Positions 49,012 to 57,880 are shown, numbered from the stretch's first letter. The stretch is DNA of 57,880 nt from SFWF01 sp045539095 (GCA_045539095.1 JAZQER010000052.1:1-57880); one strand, 5' to 3'. Numbers and translations: made by a program. The notes: generated by a model from the sequence alone, not told the origin.

Positions 49012-49770
49012 TTAACACGCTTCGTTTATAGAAATATTCTTTTCGTCAGCCTTTATTTCCGCCTCTTCAAACTGAGCAATAAATTTCTCTGTTTGCAGGT
49101 TCAAGGTCTCCTCTGCATCTGCGTCGATAAGTCTGCCTACTCCCGCAAGGCTAAAAAGTAGCCTTCCGTAAAATTCGCGCGCAGACTGCTTGTCCCCGTT
49201 TTGCATAGCGCTTTCGAGCTGTTCTAAAAGATCTTCTGCCTTGCCGTTCAAAATCGGATTCCCAAGCTCAAGCCCCGCTTTAAAAGCACGTTTTTGTACC
49301 TTTGCACTTCGCATAAGGGCGGGGAATGCTTCGGGCACGCTTCTCAGTGTTTCTGTGGCGCTGGTTTGGTGCTTCTCTTGCATCTTAATGCTATCCCACA
49401 GGTCCAATACCTCGGAAGAATTATCGGCTTTGACTTCACCGAAAACGTGAGGATGACGAAGTACGAGCTTCTTTGCGATTCCATCAACGACGTCATTGTA
49501 ATCAAAGGCACCCTCCTCTTCGGCAATGGTCGAATGGAAAACCACCTGTAAAAGAAGATCTCCCAACTCCTCGCAAAGGGAGGTGTTGTCGCTTTTATCG
49601 ATAGCGTCAGCCACCTCGTACGCTTCCTCCAAAAGGTCCTTTCGGATACTTTTATGAGTTTGCTCGATATCCCAAGGGCAGCCTCCGGGCGCTCTGAGCG
49701 TTTTCATTATGTCAAGAAGCTCCTGCTCAGAATACTTACCGTCGCTTGGCACCACTTTTATTTTTACCAT
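49012..49770 (-). CDS. mazG: Nucleoside triphosphate pyrophosphohydrolase MazG
   Basis: 252 residues with two MazG domains: the first with LRAPGGCPWDIEQTHKSIRKDLLEEAYEVADAI (about 27-59), EExxE-type metal site and CEELGDLLLQVVFHS; the second near FALMRSAKVQKRA to the end. Cleaves non-canonical or excess NTPs to NMP and PPi. It matches yabN, minus the extra methylase domain, in the Bacillus yab cluster. The frame ends at a stop within the HU upstream region. Confidence 0.93.
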   Translation of the reverse strand: MVKIKVVPSDGKYSEQELLDIMKTLRAPGGCPWDIEQTHKSIRKDLLEEAYEVADAIDKSDNTSLCEELGDLLLQVVFHSTIAEEEGAFDYNDVVDGIAKKLVLRHPHVFGEVKADNSSEVLDLWDSIKMQEKHQTSATETLRSVPEAFPALMRSAKVQKRAFKAGLELGNPILNGKAEDLLEQLESAMQNGDKQSAREFYGRLLFSLAGVGRLIDADAEETLNLQTEKFIAQFEEAEIKADEKNISINEAC

Positions 49771-49876
49771 ATTTTACTCCTAAAATCAACTGTTTTTTGT
49801 GAAAATACCCCATTTTAAAAGGCTTTTACTTGATTTTTTAATGTTTTCTCCCTTTACATTTAAATGAGATATATTT

Positions 49877-50569
49877 TTAATTCAAAAACGCTGCGCTTTC
49901 GACCATTACCGAAAGCAGAATACTCAGCACTTCATCACCGTCTATGTCAAGCGCTGCGGTATAACTGTCGTTAGCTTCATTTCCTGCATCGTCAGATATT
50001 TTTCTGAGGGTAACAAAGGGAACGCTTGCCAAAGAGCAGACATAAGCGACTGCCGCAGACTCCATATCGCAAGACATAGCGTTATATTCCTTTTTAAAGA
50101 AATTCCTTTTACCGGCGTCGCAGATAAAAGAATCTCCGCTGACAACAACTCCTTTTTTAATGAAAGGATATAGTGTCTGAAATTTTTCGATAAGTCTTGT
50201 GTCACCCTTATAAATATTATCCTGAAGAGGTTTTTCACAAAGCTTATATCCGAGTGGGGTGAGGTCAAAATCGTGCTCAATATACTCGGTTCCGACCATA
50301 AACTCATTTTTCGAGATGCCAGAAATTCCGCCGGAAAGTCCGAAGCTCAGCACCGCCTTGCAGCCCTCCGTCACAAGAAAAGTAGCTGCAGCGGCAGCAT
50401 TTACCATGCCGACTCCACAAAGGACAGCGTGCATTTCTATACCCTCCGCGAGGTTGAAGACATGACCTTCTCTTGTGTAAAAATCAGCTCTTTTAGCACC
50501 CTCGGTCTGAGCTTTTTTTCTAAACATTATATATTCGCTCTCATCCGCTATGATAAGTCCTATTTTCAT
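49877..50569 (-). CDS. mtnN: 5'-methylthioadenosine/S-adenosylhomocysteine nucleosidase
   Basis: 230 residues. Family stretches: CGVGMVNAAAAATFLV (about 51-66), SFGLSGGIS (about 75-83) and the active-site CDMESAAVAYVCSLASVPFVTLRKISDDAG (about 167-196, Glu for purine ribose binding and Asp as general acid). It splits MTA or SAH to adenine plus a thioribose, recycling methylation by-products. It is the last gene of the recJ-rel-dtd-hemZ run, 13 bases after a zinc-ribbon gene. Confidence 0.9.
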   Translation of the reverse strand: MKIGLIIADESEYIMFRKKAQTEGAKRADFYTREGHVFNLAEGIEMHAVLCGVGMVNAAAAATFLVTEGCKAVLSFGLSGGISGISKNEFMVGTEYIEHDFDLTPLGYKLCEKPLQDNIYKGDTRLIEKFQTLYPFIKKGVVVSGDSFICDAGKRNFFKKEYNAMSCDMESAAVAYVCSLASVPFVTLRKISDDAGNEANDSYTAALDIDGDEVLSILLSVMVESAAFLN

Positions 50570-50581
50570 CTTACTTCCCTC

Positions 50582-50941
50582 TTAATTTACCTTTGCGCCG
50601 CACTTATTGCAGAATACCGAGTCCTTGTCTATACCCCCGCCGCAATTTGTACACTGCTTTTTATTCTGAGCTGTGACAATGTCCTTTTTAATTCTTTTTA
50701 CCTGAGAAAGCTTTTCTGTAATGTCATCAATAACAGGCTTTACGCTCTCGGCATCAAAGCTACCGTTATCTTTAACAGCGTCATAACACAGTTTTCCGAG
50801 TATTTCGTAGCTTTTTGAAAGTTCAGATTCAAGCGATGTTTTCTCTATTTTCAATTTCGAAACATTTACGACTTCCTCTGTCTTTTTAACTACTACATCT
50901 AGGCCCTGTCTTGCTCTTTCTACTACATCGTTAAAATCCAT
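50582..50941 (-). CDS. Coiled-coil protein with C-terminal zinc ribbon, function unknown
   Basis: 119 residues. About 1-90 are helical and charged (DVVVKKTEEVVNVSKLKIEKTSL, ITEKLSQVKRIKKDIV). The last 25 form a zinc ribbon C-x2-C...C-x2-C (QCTNCGGGIDKDSVFCNKCGAKVN). Many Clostridia have such small proteins without known role. It begins one base after the hemZ stop, so it is co-translated with hemZ. Confidence 0.78.
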   Translation of the reverse strand: MDFNDVVERARQGLDVVVKKTEEVVNVSKLKIEKTSLESELSKSYEILGKLCYDAVKDNGSFDAESVKPVIDDITEKLSQVKRIKKDIVTAQNKKQCTNCGGGIDKDSVFCNKCGAKVN

Positions 50942-50942
50942 T

Positions 50943-52409
50943 CTATTTCTCCGTTTCTATATTAATTTTGCTGTAAAACTCGTTAATTCCCTCTTTGCGC
51001 GACAGTATTTCTTCAAATCTGTCGATATACTCGTAAGGATATTTATAGTTATATATACGCTCTATATGTGTACTGTCAGGCTCTCTCAGCTTGGTAACTG
51101 CCGATGCTCCGCAGGCAAGTATTGAATGAGTCTCGTCCATAATATAGACATTATAAAGACCCTCATACCCCTTTTTAGCAAACCCTACATTTTCTAAATT
51201 CCCGACAGTTTTGCTCTGACGGTAAAGATAGTAGGGGAAAATATCAGCGTCTTTAAACCTTTTTCTCGCATAATCTACCATAGCCGCCGCCTGCTCACCT
51301 ATCTCTTTTTCGGGCAGTCTGCCGTCTGTTGACAGTGTAGATGCCCTTTTCATAGAAAGCGAATGTACAGTAACACTTTCAGGATTCATAGAAATTATTC
51401 TTTCGACCGTATCTACAAAGCATTCGTAAGTATCGGTAGGAAGTCCTGCGATAAGGTCCATATTGATATTGTCAAATCCGAGTTCCCTTGCAAGCCAAAA
51501 TGCCTGCTCGGTTTCTGCCGCAGTATGATTTCTGCCGATTTCACGAAGCACCGAGTCCGACATTGTCTGCGGATTTATGCTGATACGGGTAGCTCCGCCG
51601 TTTTTTATAGCGATAAGCTTTTCTCTTGTTATTGCATCCGGACGACCCGCTTCTACAGTATATTCTTCCACTTCTGACAGGTCAAAGTTTTCTTTTACGG
51701 TGTTCATCACCCGTTCCAATTGTTCTGCCGATAATGCAACGGGTGTTCCTCCGCCTATATATACCGTTTGCAAAAACAAACTCTGCTCTTTTACTATCTT
51801 TCCGGTTTCGGTAATTTCTCTGCAAAGCAGCTCTACATATTTTCCGATAAGTCCCTTTGCCTTATCCACCGAGTGCGAAACGAAAGAGCAATACGTGCAC
51901 CTTGACGGACAAAAGGGTATGGAAATATAAAGGCTGAATGAGTCCGGACGGCTTCGGCTTATTATATCGTATTCAGGAGCCATAGTTTCGGCGCAAAGAC
52001 CGATTTTGGAATCATTGACAAAAAGGACATCTTTAAAATATTCCTTTGTCTTTTGCTCACCGTCGGCATCACAAAGCTTATGGTAAAGCTTGACAGGACG
52101 GACACCCGTAAGTATTCCCCAAGGAGGTCTATATTTTGTTAGGCTGCAAAAGCACTCAAAAAGACAGGTTGCAAGGGCAAGCTCCTGTTCTTTCGGAGTA
52201 TTTTTGCACCGTGTTTCTTTAATAAAGCTTCCGTCTTTTGTAAAAAGCTCTACCGATGCTATCATCCCGTCCATTGACAGACGGCAAACGGCATAAATTT
52301 CATCTGCTTTAATTTCATCTATAACGGCTATCTTTTCAAAAGGCAGAAATATTCTGCACAGTTTTTCAAGCTCATAATTAAAGCGGTGGCCAATGTTACA
52401 TAAGTTCAT
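50943..52409 (-). CDS. hemZ: Oxygen-independent coproporphyrinogen dehydrogenase-like radical SAM protein HemZ
   Basis: 488 residues: an N-terminal 150-residue extension typical of HemZ, then the radical SAM core with C-x3-C-x2-C in PFCPSRCTYCSFVSH (about 166-180), YIGGGTPVALSAEQL (about 218-232) and GRPDAIT, NPQTM and IAGLPTDTYE downstream. Related to HemN, which decarboxylates coproporphyrinogen III without oxygen; HemZ activity is less certain. A 69-base spacer separates it from dtd. Confidence 0.9.
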   Translation of the reverse strand: MNLCNIGHRFNYELEKLCRIFLPFEKIAVIDEIKADEIYAVCRLSMDGMIASVELFTKDGSFIKETRCKNTPKEQELALATCLFECFCSLTKYRPPWGILTGVRPVKLYHKLCDADGEQKTKEYFKDVLFVNDSKIGLCAETMAPEYDIISRSRPDSFSLYISIPFCPSRCTYCSFVSHSVDKAKGLIGKYVELLCREITETGKIVKEQSLFLQTVYIGGGTPVALSAEQLERVMNTVKENFDLSEVEEYTVEAGRPDAITREKLIAIKNGGATRISINPQTMSDSVLREIGRNHTAAETEQAFWLARELGFDNINMDLIAGLPTDTYECFVDTVERIISMNPESVTVHSLSMKRASTLSTDGRLPEKEIGEQAAAMVDYARKRFKDADIFPYYLYRQSKTVGNLENVGFAKKGYEGLYNVYIMDETHSILACGASAVTKLREPDSTHIERIYNYKYPYEYIDRFEEILSRKEGINEFYSKINIETEK

Positions 52410-52478
52410 TTTAAGGTAACGAGAGTCGAACCTGTTACAGTTTCGCTCGTCGTCTTTTCCAACCTTTCTTGTGTTTAC

Positions 52479-52946
52479 TTAACTGTTCCTCGGTTTATTC
52501 CATATGTCGGTATCTACGCTGATGGTAACGGGACCGTCATTTATAAGCTCGACAGACATATCTGCGCCGAACACACCCTCCTCGACCTTTGTAACCCCGC
52601 ATTTTTTAAGACAGTCACAAAAATACAAGTAGAGCTCACGTGCTCTTTCAGGCGGCATAGCAGGGTCAAAGGAAGGTCTTGTGCCACGTCTTACATCGGC
52701 GCAAAGAGTAAAATTCGAAATAACCAGCGCCTCTCCGCCTATATTCAGTAGAGAAAGGTTCATCTTGTCATTCTCATCTGTAAAAATGCGCATATTTGAA
52801 AGCTTCTCGGCAAGCATATCAGCATTTTCCTCTGTGTCCTTTTTAGTTACTCCAAGCAGGATAAGAAGCCCTTGTCCGATACTGCCTACGATTTTCCCGT
52901 TAACAGAAACCGATGCTCTTTTAGCTCGCTGAACTACTGTTTTCAT
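52479..52946 (-). CDS. dtd: D-aminoacyl-tRNA deacylase
   Basis: 155 residues: MKTVVQRAKRASVSVNGKIVGSIGQGLL is the classic start. ALVISNFTLCADVRRGTRPSF (about 70-90) corresponds to the SQFTL catalytic stretch with Asn instead of Gln, and LINDGPVTI (about 133-141) is the GP-bearing motif. It removes D-amino acids (and glycine) from mischarged tRNA. It overlaps the rel stop by four bases, the conserved rel-dtd pairing. Confidence 0.94.
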   Translation of the reverse strand: MKTVVQRAKRASVSVNGKIVGSIGQGLLILLGVTKKDTEENADMLAEKLSNMRIFTDENDKMNLSLLNIGGEALVISNFTLCADVRRGTRPSFDPAMPPERARELYLYFCDCLKKCGVTKVEEGVFGADMSVELINDGPVTISVDTDIWNKPRNS

Positions 52947-55135
52947 CTGTTTGTCCTCTCCACACTATAGACTCCGTTAAGCTTTTTAAGTTTAGCAATA
53001 ATACTACCCAGATGTTCAACACTTGCAGCCGATACGGTTACCATTATAGCACAGTTTCCGCCCTTAACAGCTCTCGCATTGACCGCGTGAAGTCCGACGC
53101 GCATATTGAAAAGCACATTAGTTATATCGGCAAGAAGTCCGTCGCGGTCAAGGCCCGTAATCTGTATAGTAGATGTGAAGGAGGTAGACTTTCCGTCATC
53201 TGCCCAATAGGCACCTATCCAACGTCCAGCTTCAGCCGCAGAATTCGGATCGCGTGGAACATTTACACAATCTCTTTTGTGGACCGAAACACCGTGTCCT
53301 CTCGTTATAAAGCCTATAATATCGTCACCGGGTAGCGGTGCACAGCACTTGGATAGCTTGATGAGACAGTTATCTATACCCTCGATAATAACCCCATCGT
53401 GGGAATGGTGGGTATGCTTTTGGATATATTCCTCAAGCTTTGTTTCTTTTGATGCCTTTACCAATTTGACATAGTCATCCTTGATACGGGGCATTATCTT
53501 CTCGAGGCTTACTCCGCCGTAGCCTATTGCCGCATATAGCTCATCAATATTTGCAAGGCGCTGTCTTTTCGCAATATCCAAAAGGAAACTTTGCATCTCG
53601 TTCTCAGGCAGAACAATAGAATTCCTTCTAAACTCTGCTTCAATAGAGCTTTTACCTGTCTGGATATTTTCCTCACGACGCTCTTTCTTAAACCAAGAGC
53701 GTATCTTGGCTTTAGCACCGTTTGTAACCGCAATTTTCAGCCAGTCTCTCGACGGACCATGCCCTGCCGCATTTGTGGTGAGTATCTCAATTATCTCACC
53801 TGTCTTTACCTCGTGATTTATCTGAACTATTTTTCCGTCAACCTTAGCGCCAACCATCCTTATGCCGACTGCCGAGTGTATTGCAAAGGCGAAGTCGATA
53901 ACCGTAGCTCCGGCGGGCAGATTAATAACATCGCCCTTAGGCGTAACAGCGTAAACGTCTTGCGCAAGGTCAACCTTGATAGCCCGAATAAGCTCAGACG
54001 CATCATCAGAACCGTTTTCAAGCACCTGTCTTATCCATTCAAGATTTGCATCTGCATTCTTATCGTTAGAGGTTATTCCTTCTTTATATTTCCAATGCGC
54101 CGCAATACCGAATTCAGCTGTGTGGTGCATTTCAAAGGTGCGTATCTGTATCTCAAAGGGTATAGCATCTCTGCCGATAACAGTAGTATGAAGCGACTGA
54201 TACATATTCGGTTTAGGAGTCGAGATATAGTCCTTAAAGCGGCCGGGTATAGGTCGGAACATATCATGCATTATACCGAGCACATTGTAACAGTCGGTGA
54301 CCGATTCTGTAATGACTCGAATAGCATAAACATCGTATATCTCTTCGAAGTTTCTTCCCTGCATAAACATTTTTCTGTATATTCCGGGGATAGATTTTAC
54401 CCGTGATTGAAGCACAAGCTCAACGTGCGGCATCTCTTCGCGAAGTCTTTGCTCTATTCGGTCACGAAGGGTATTGAAGGTAGCCTCTCTGAAATTGCTT
54501 CTCTCCGACAAAAGAGACTCTATTTCCTTGTACGCAATAGGATCAAGATGGCGGATTGCAAGATCTTCCAATTCCTCCTTTATAGCGTGGATACCGAGAC
54601 GGTGAGCGATGGGCGCGAAAACCTCTATAGTTTCAAGCGCCTTATCTCTCTGCTTCTGCTCAGGCAGATAATCCAGTGTTCTCATATTGTGAAGCCTGTC
54701 GGCAAGCTTTATAATAATGACCCTTATATCTTTACCCATCGCAATAAGCATTTTGCGAAGCGATTCAGCCTGCTGTTGCTCGCGGGTAGTATACTGGATA
54801 CGTCCGATTTTTGTTACGCCGTCTACAAGCAATGCGACATCTTCGCCGAACCGTTGCTTTATCTGCTCGACAGTGGTATCTGTATCCTCTACAACATCGT
54901 GAAGAAGGGATGCGGCGATAGACTCCGAATCCATACCGAGTCCGATGACTATTTTTGCAACATTGTAAGGATGAATATAAAACTCTTCGCTGGATTTTCT
55001 GAGTTGTCCCTTGTGCGCCGTAACACAGGTCTCAAACGCCTTGCGTATAAGTGAAACGTTATAGTGTTCACCTTGCTCTTTTAAAAGCGACAAAAAAGCT
55101 TCAAACTCGTTTTCGTAGCTTTTCTCAAGTTCCAA
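52943..55135 (-). CDS. rel: (p)ppGpp synthetase/hydrolase Rel
   Basis: 730 residues: HD hydrolase (about 35-150, with the LLHDVVEDTD motif), synthetase (about 230-340, with the GRFKDYISTPKPN and YQSLHTTV motifs; RxKD type marks the bifunctional form), TGS (about 385-450), zinc-finger-like region with conserved CCxPxPGD, and an ACT domain (about 655-725). It makes and destroys the stringent alarmone at the ribosome. The start is TTG, eight bases after GAGGGGG, with no nearby in-frame ATG. It begins six bases after recJ. Confidence 0.95.
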   Translation of the reverse strand: MELEKSYENEFEAFLSLLKEQGEHYNVSLIRKAFETCVTAHKGQLRKSSEEFYIHPYNVAKIVIGLGMDSESIAASLLHDVVEDTDTTVEQIKQRFGEDVALLVDGVTKIGRIQYTTREQQQAESLRKMLIAMGKDIRVIIIKLADRLHNMRTLDYLPEQKQRDKALETIEVFAPIAHRLGIHAIKEELEDLAIRHLDPIAYKEIESLLSERSNFREATFNTLRDRIEQRLREEMPHVELVLQSRVKSIPGIYRKMFMQGRNFEEIYDVYAIRVITESVTDCYNVLGIMHDMFRPIPGRFKDYISTPKPNMYQSLHTTVIGRDAIPFEIQIRTFEMHHTAEFGIAAHWKYKEGITSNDKNADANLEWIRQVLENGSDDASELIRAIKVDLAQDVYAVTPKGDVINLPAGATVIDFAFAIHSAVGIRMVGAKVDGKIVQINHEVKTGEIIEILTTNAAGHGPSRDWLKIAVTNGAKAKIRSWFKKERREENIQTGKSSIEAEFRRNSIVLPENEMQSFLLDIAKRQRLANIDELYAAIGYGGVSLEKIMPRIKDDYVKLVKASKETKLEEYIQKHTHHSHDGVIIEGIDNCLIKLSKCCAPLPGDDIIGFITRGHGVSVHKRDCVNVPRDPNSAAEAGRWIGAYWADDGKSTSFTSTIQITGLDRDGLLADITNVLFNMRVGLHAVNARAVKGGNCAIMVTVSAASVEHLGSIIAKLKKLNGVYSVERTNR

Positions 55136-55140
55136 ATCCG

Positions 55141-57159
55141 CTACCCCCTCTCTGTTAATTTCTGCAAAATTTTTGCATCTGCAAGATTTACTTTTGTATT
55201 GCGGTCAACAACCTTTACGGTTGCAACGCCCTCCCTCTCATAAAGGGAACATATTTTAAGCTCACACAGTGCCTCGGCGGCTATAAGAGTCTTTGCGGGG
55301 CCTATATTTGCAAGCATAAGATTTACAAGTCGATCAAGGCTCATCTCACGTCCAAGCAGTTCTTTATACACGAGGCCTACCTCTTCTCTTGTAGGCGTAA
55401 TCTCGGTATAATCTCCGCTAAGTCCCGACTTAAAGCACTCATATTCATCTGCCGCAATAAGCGTATCTTCATAATTTATATTGCCGAGTCTTATTTCTCT
55501 TATATTCACGGTAAGTGAAACCGAGCCATTATACTCATTTGTGTCCACAGTTACGGCAATATCAACGCTGTCGCCTATCTCATAAGGAAAGCTTTGAGGT
55601 GTTACACCGAAAAGCATCGCGGTAAAGCTGACTTCTTCTCGCGAAAATGTCAATCTAAGATGCTTGCCTGATGCTACAGGTGTTATCTTTTGAAGCTTTA
55701 CACCGAATATACCGAAAAGCGGCGCTGGGTTTCCGACTCCAAAAGGCTCCAACGCTTTAATTTCCTCAACAAGCTCTACCGATAATGCATTTGGATTAAG
55801 CTTACAGTCGAGTCTTACCTCGGGATAAACTCGGTCAAGATCGCCAGCATATTCGTTTATTGCGCGTCTAAAATCGTTTATATAAGAAGCGGATAGTGTC
55901 ACACCAGCCGCCATTTCGTGACCTCCAAACTTTGAAAGCAGATAAGAGCAAGCCGAAATAGCGTCGTATATAGAAAAACCAAAAACGCTTCTCGCCGAGC
56001 CGTTGGTTACGCCATCGGTAACCGAAAGCACTATAACAGGTCTGCCGTATTTTTCACATAAACGGGCGGCAACGATACCAATTACTCCGCCGTGCCAATT
56101 TTCACCCTCTACTACTATAACTCTATTATGCTTATATCCTTTTTTTTCAACAGTTTTTACAGCTTCTGTGAATATCTTTTTTTCTAACGACTGTCTTTTA
56201 ATATTCTCCGAACAAAGCAGCTCTGCTAAACCCTTTGCCGTATCATCGTCATCAGTAATAAGAAGCTCAACCGCACGGGCGGCATCTCCCATTCTTCCCG
56301 CTGCATTAAGACGCGGAGACAGCGAATAAGCTATTTTTGATGCGGTAAGACCGTATGCCTCAATGTCTGAGGCTTTAAGTAATGCCGATATACCGGTTCT
56401 TCTGCCATCGGCAATAATCTCAATTCCTGCTTTAACGGCGGCGCGGTTTTCGTTTATAAGTGGCATAACATCGGCAACCGTACCGATAGCGACAAGGTCG
56501 CCGAACTCGTACAGCATCTCCTCAGGGCTTTTCCCTTCAAGCGCAGAAACTACTTTAAATGCGACCATTACGCCGCAAATTTCCTTAAACTCCGAAAAAT
56601 CGTCCCGTCTGTGAGGGTCTACAACCGCCTCGGCGACCGGCAGCTCTTCGCTCGGTAAATGATGGTCTGTCACTACCACCCTCATGCCGAGACTTCTCGC
56701 ATACTCTATTTCACGTATAGCCGCAATACCGTTGTCTACTGTGATTATAAGCTGGACATTTTGCGCGTGCAGTTTATCGACTGCCGACATACTGATTCCA
56801 TAGCCGTCTCTTTCGCGGTCGGGTATTGCATAAATGACTCTGGCACCACGCGACTTTAAGTAACTGTACATAAGGGCGGTTGCTGTAACACCGTCTACAT
56901 CATAGTCTCCGTAAACCGCAATTAGCGCCTCGGAATAGATAGCTTCGGTTATTACATTGACTGCCCTTTCCATATCACGAAGCTCGTAAGGGTCCGCCAT
57001 AGTAATGTCGGGAGAAACAAGTTCTGAAAGTTCAAAAGGGTCTTTATACCCTCTGCCTGCCGCTATAAGCGCAACAAAAGGGTCAATGTCACACTCCTCA
57101 CCGAGCCAAGACGCGAGCTCTTTGTCAAGCTGATTGACCGTCCAATGCTTAAACTTCAT
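55141..57159 (-). CDS. recJ: Single-stranded-DNA exonuclease RecJ
   Basis: 672 residues: a DHH phosphoesterase with VYGDYDVDGVTATAL (about 71-85), TDHH (about 142-145), then the DHHA1 domain with FGGHEMAAGVTL (about 400-411) and a C-terminal OB-type domain. It digests single strands 5' to 3' in repair. The start was placed at the ATG giving MKFKHWTVNQLDKE after GGAGGGAG; the 25-codon upstream extension overlaps the promoter and is rejected. First gene of the recJ-rel-dtd-hemZ-mtnN run. Confidence 0.95.
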   Translation of the reverse strand: MKFKHWTVNQLDKELASWLGEECDIDPFVALIAAGRGYKDPFELSELVSPDITMADPYELRDMERAVNVITEAIYSEALIAVYGDYDVDGVTATALMYSYLKSRGARVIYAIPDRERDGYGISMSAVDKLHAQNVQLIITVDNGIAAIREIEYARSLGMRVVVTDHHLPSEELPVAEAVVDPHRRDDFSEFKEICGVMVAFKVVSALEGKSPEEMLYEFGDLVAIGTVADVMPLINENRAAVKAGIEIIADGRRTGISALLKASDIEAYGLTASKIAYSLSPRLNAAGRMGDAARAVELLITDDDDTAKGLAELLCSENIKRQSLEKKIFTEAVKTVEKKGYKHNRVIVVEGENWHGGVIGIVAARLCEKYGRPVIVLSVTDGVTNGSARSVFGFSIYDAISACSYLLSKFGGHEMAAGVTLSASYINDFRRAINEYAGDLDRVYPEVRLDCKLNPNALSVELVEEIKALEPFGVGNPAPLFGIFGVKLQKITPVASGKHLRLTFSREEVSFTAMLFGVTPQSFPYEIGDSVDIAVTVDTNEYNGSVSLTVNIREIRLGNINYEDTLIAADEYECFKSGLSGDYTEITPTREEVGLVYKELLGREMSLDRLVNLMLANIGPAKTLIAAEALCELKICSLYEREGVATVKVVDRNTKVNLADAKILQKLTERG

Positions 57160-57205
57160 TTTTCTCCCTCCAATCCAATGCATAATAATCCTACTATAAT
57201 AGGGT

Positions 57206-57234
57206 ATTATACCAAAAAACAAACCCTTTTTCAA
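57206..57234 (-). promoter_or_regulatory. recJ-operon promoter
   Basis: Minus strand TTGAAA (57229-57234), 17 bases, TATAAT (57206-57211), about 50 bases before the recJ ATG, right after the terminator of the transketolase gene. Confidence 0.82.
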
Positions 57235-57246
57235 TAATAATATAAA

Positions 57247-57276
57247 GAAAAAGTCGGAAGCGTTAGCTCCCGACTC
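57247..57276 (-). terminator. Terminator after the transketolase gene
   Basis: Stem AGTCGGGAGC / GCTTCCGACT with a TAAC loop (one G-U pair, 57252-57275) followed by UUUUUCUUU in transcript sense. Confidence 0.9.
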
Positions 57277-57288
57277 TGATATTATGTA

Positions 57289-57880
57289 TTACTTTTTTAA
57301 TTCCAGAACAGCCTTCACCTTTGCGACTATATCTTTTGCGCGAAGTCCGTATTTTTCTAGGACTTCGACAGCAGGTCCGGAAGAACCGAAAGTATCCTGA
57401 ACACCAACCTTTAAAACGGGTACGGGGCAGCTTTCAGCAAGGGTATCGCAGACTGCACTTCCGAGTCCGCCGATAACGCTGTGCTCTTCAGCTGTAACAA
57501 TAGCACCGGTCTCCTTTGCAGCCTTGATGACTATCTCTTCATCAAGAGGCTTGATAGTAGCCATATTGATAACTCTGGCACTGATTCCCTCTGCCCCCAG
57601 AGTTTCTGCAGCCTCTAGAGCCTCGGCAACCATAAGTCCGGTTGCGATAATGGTAACATCCTTACCTTCCTTTAGCTCTACTCCCTTTCCGATTTCGAAC
57701 TTGTAGCCCTCACCATTCACCATAGGAAGAGCAAGACGACCAAATCTCATATAAACAGGTCCGTTGTGGTCGAGCGCAGCACGTACAGCAGCTCTTGCTT
57801 CTATGTCATCTGCGGGGTTGATGATGGTCATGCCGGGGATGGTTCTCATAAGGGCTATATCCTCACAGCACTGGTGGGTA
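57289..57880 (-). CDS. Transketolase, C-terminal subunit (partial)
   Basis: At least 196 residues. The reading frame continues to the window edge (reads THQCCEDIALMRTIPGMTI at the edge), so the N-terminal part is missing. Residues match the pyrimidine-binding and C-terminal domains of the two-gene (split) transketolase or DXS-like family: MRTIPGMTIINPADDIEARAAVR, GPVYMRFGR, IATGLMVAEALEAAE, VTAEEHSVIGGLGSAV. It moves two-carbon units between sugar phosphates with thiamine diphosphate. Its N-terminal partner would lie upstream, outside the window. Confidence 0.92.
   Translation of the reverse strand, partial: THQCCEDIALMRTIPGMTIINPADDIEARAAVRAALDHNGPVYMRFGRLALPMVNGEGYKFEIGKGVELKEGKDVTIIATGLMVAEALEAAETLGAEGISARVINMATIKPLDEEIVIKAAKETGAIVTAEEHSVIGGLGSAVCDTLAESCPVPVLKVGVQDTFGSSGPAVEVLEKYGLRAKDIVAKVKAVLELKK

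Noticed and set aside
52410..52478. GGTTCGACTC-like T-arm sequence in the hemZ-dtd spacer (minus strand), possible tRNA fragment
   Set aside because: The GTAAC/GTTAC flanks pair, but there is no anticodon arm, D arm or acceptor stem within reach; most likely a chance hairpin.
53591..55054. Long plus-strand frames (271 and 215 codons) opposite rel
   Set aside because: Antisense shadows of rel, which has complete HD, synthetase, TGS and ACT domains; no independent support.
1..57880. CRISPR arrays, insertion sequences, phage genes, toxin-antitoxin or defence modules
   Set aside because: No regularly spaced repeats, transposase or integrase genes, or defence-family proteins were seen in any part of the window.

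Overview
The window is a chromosomal stretch of a low-to-middle G+C, endospore-lineage Firmicute. It most likely comes from an anaerobic gut-type member of class Clostridia (Oscillospirales/Oscillospiraceae-like). The evidence is the Clostridia-style gene orders (nusB-xseA-xseB-ispA-dxs-tlyA-nadK-argR-recN; mazG-hup-rqcP-yabP-yabQ-divIC-yabR), sporulation genes yabP/yabQ, an oxygen-sensitive two-subunit class I fumarase, HemZ, a CIRCE-controlled groES-groEL and an L-box. The genus is inference; no rRNA is present. Most of the window is housekeeping. I saw no phage, insertion sequence, CRISPR array or defence system.

Layout. 1-4667 (minus): S10 ribosomal operon rpsJ-rplC-rplD-rplW-rplB-rpsS-rplV-rpsC-rplP, with rplP cut by the window edge. 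It has a strong promoter and a roughly 280-nt structured leader. 4865-12267 (minus): shikimate/phenylalanine/proline-tRNA operon aroE-aroK-aroB-aroA-aroC-pheA-proS. 12305-12680: monocistronic acpP with a consensus promoter, ending at a bidirectional terminator. 12679-16873: envelope genes: a membrane PASTA pseudokinase, a phosphoesterase, a D-Ala-D-Ala carboxypeptidase-like protein, and a small alkyltransferase. 16946-17308: a consensus promoter, a truncated tRNA-Pro relic, an intact tRNA-Pro(UGG) and a terminator. 17381-19677: three small-metabolism/membrane genes. 19756-29326 (minus): tyrS-recN-argR-nadK-tlyA-dxs-ispA-xseB-xseA-nusB. 29377-30571 (plus): a DivIVA-like coiled-coil gene plus the fumarase beta subunit. 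30570-34935 (minus): lysA-engB-lon. 34971-39768 (plus): an unrecognised membrane protein, an MFS transporter and a GH2 glycosidase. 39783-41686 (minus): an NhaC-family transporter under a clear lysine riboswitch. 41696-43766: groES-groEL with CIRCE. 43793-46676 (minus): fumarase alpha, RlmL-like methyltransferase, lipid kinase. 46739-49770 (minus): mazG-hup-rqcP-yabP-yabQ-divIC-yabR. 49877-57234 (minus): recJ-rel-dtd-hemZ-zinc ribbon-mtnN. 57247-57880: end of a split transketolase.

Most interesting points: (i) the lysine riboswitch reassigns the NhaC-family protein as a probable lysine transporter; (ii) the Ser/Thr-kinase-like PASTA protein has lost every catalytic signature residue, and its two neighbours also show off-consensus active-site motifs; (iii) a tRNA-Pro gene broken after its anticodon loop sits directly behind a perfect consensus promoter, upstream of an intact tRNA-Pro; (iv) the class I fumarase alpha and beta genes are about 15 kb apart on opposite strands, and beta follows a DivIVA-like gene by one base; (v) several hairpins lie where they could control downstream genes (before yabP and before the MFS-GH2 pair). 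No clearly new multi-gene system is evident; the strongest novelty candidates are single loci.
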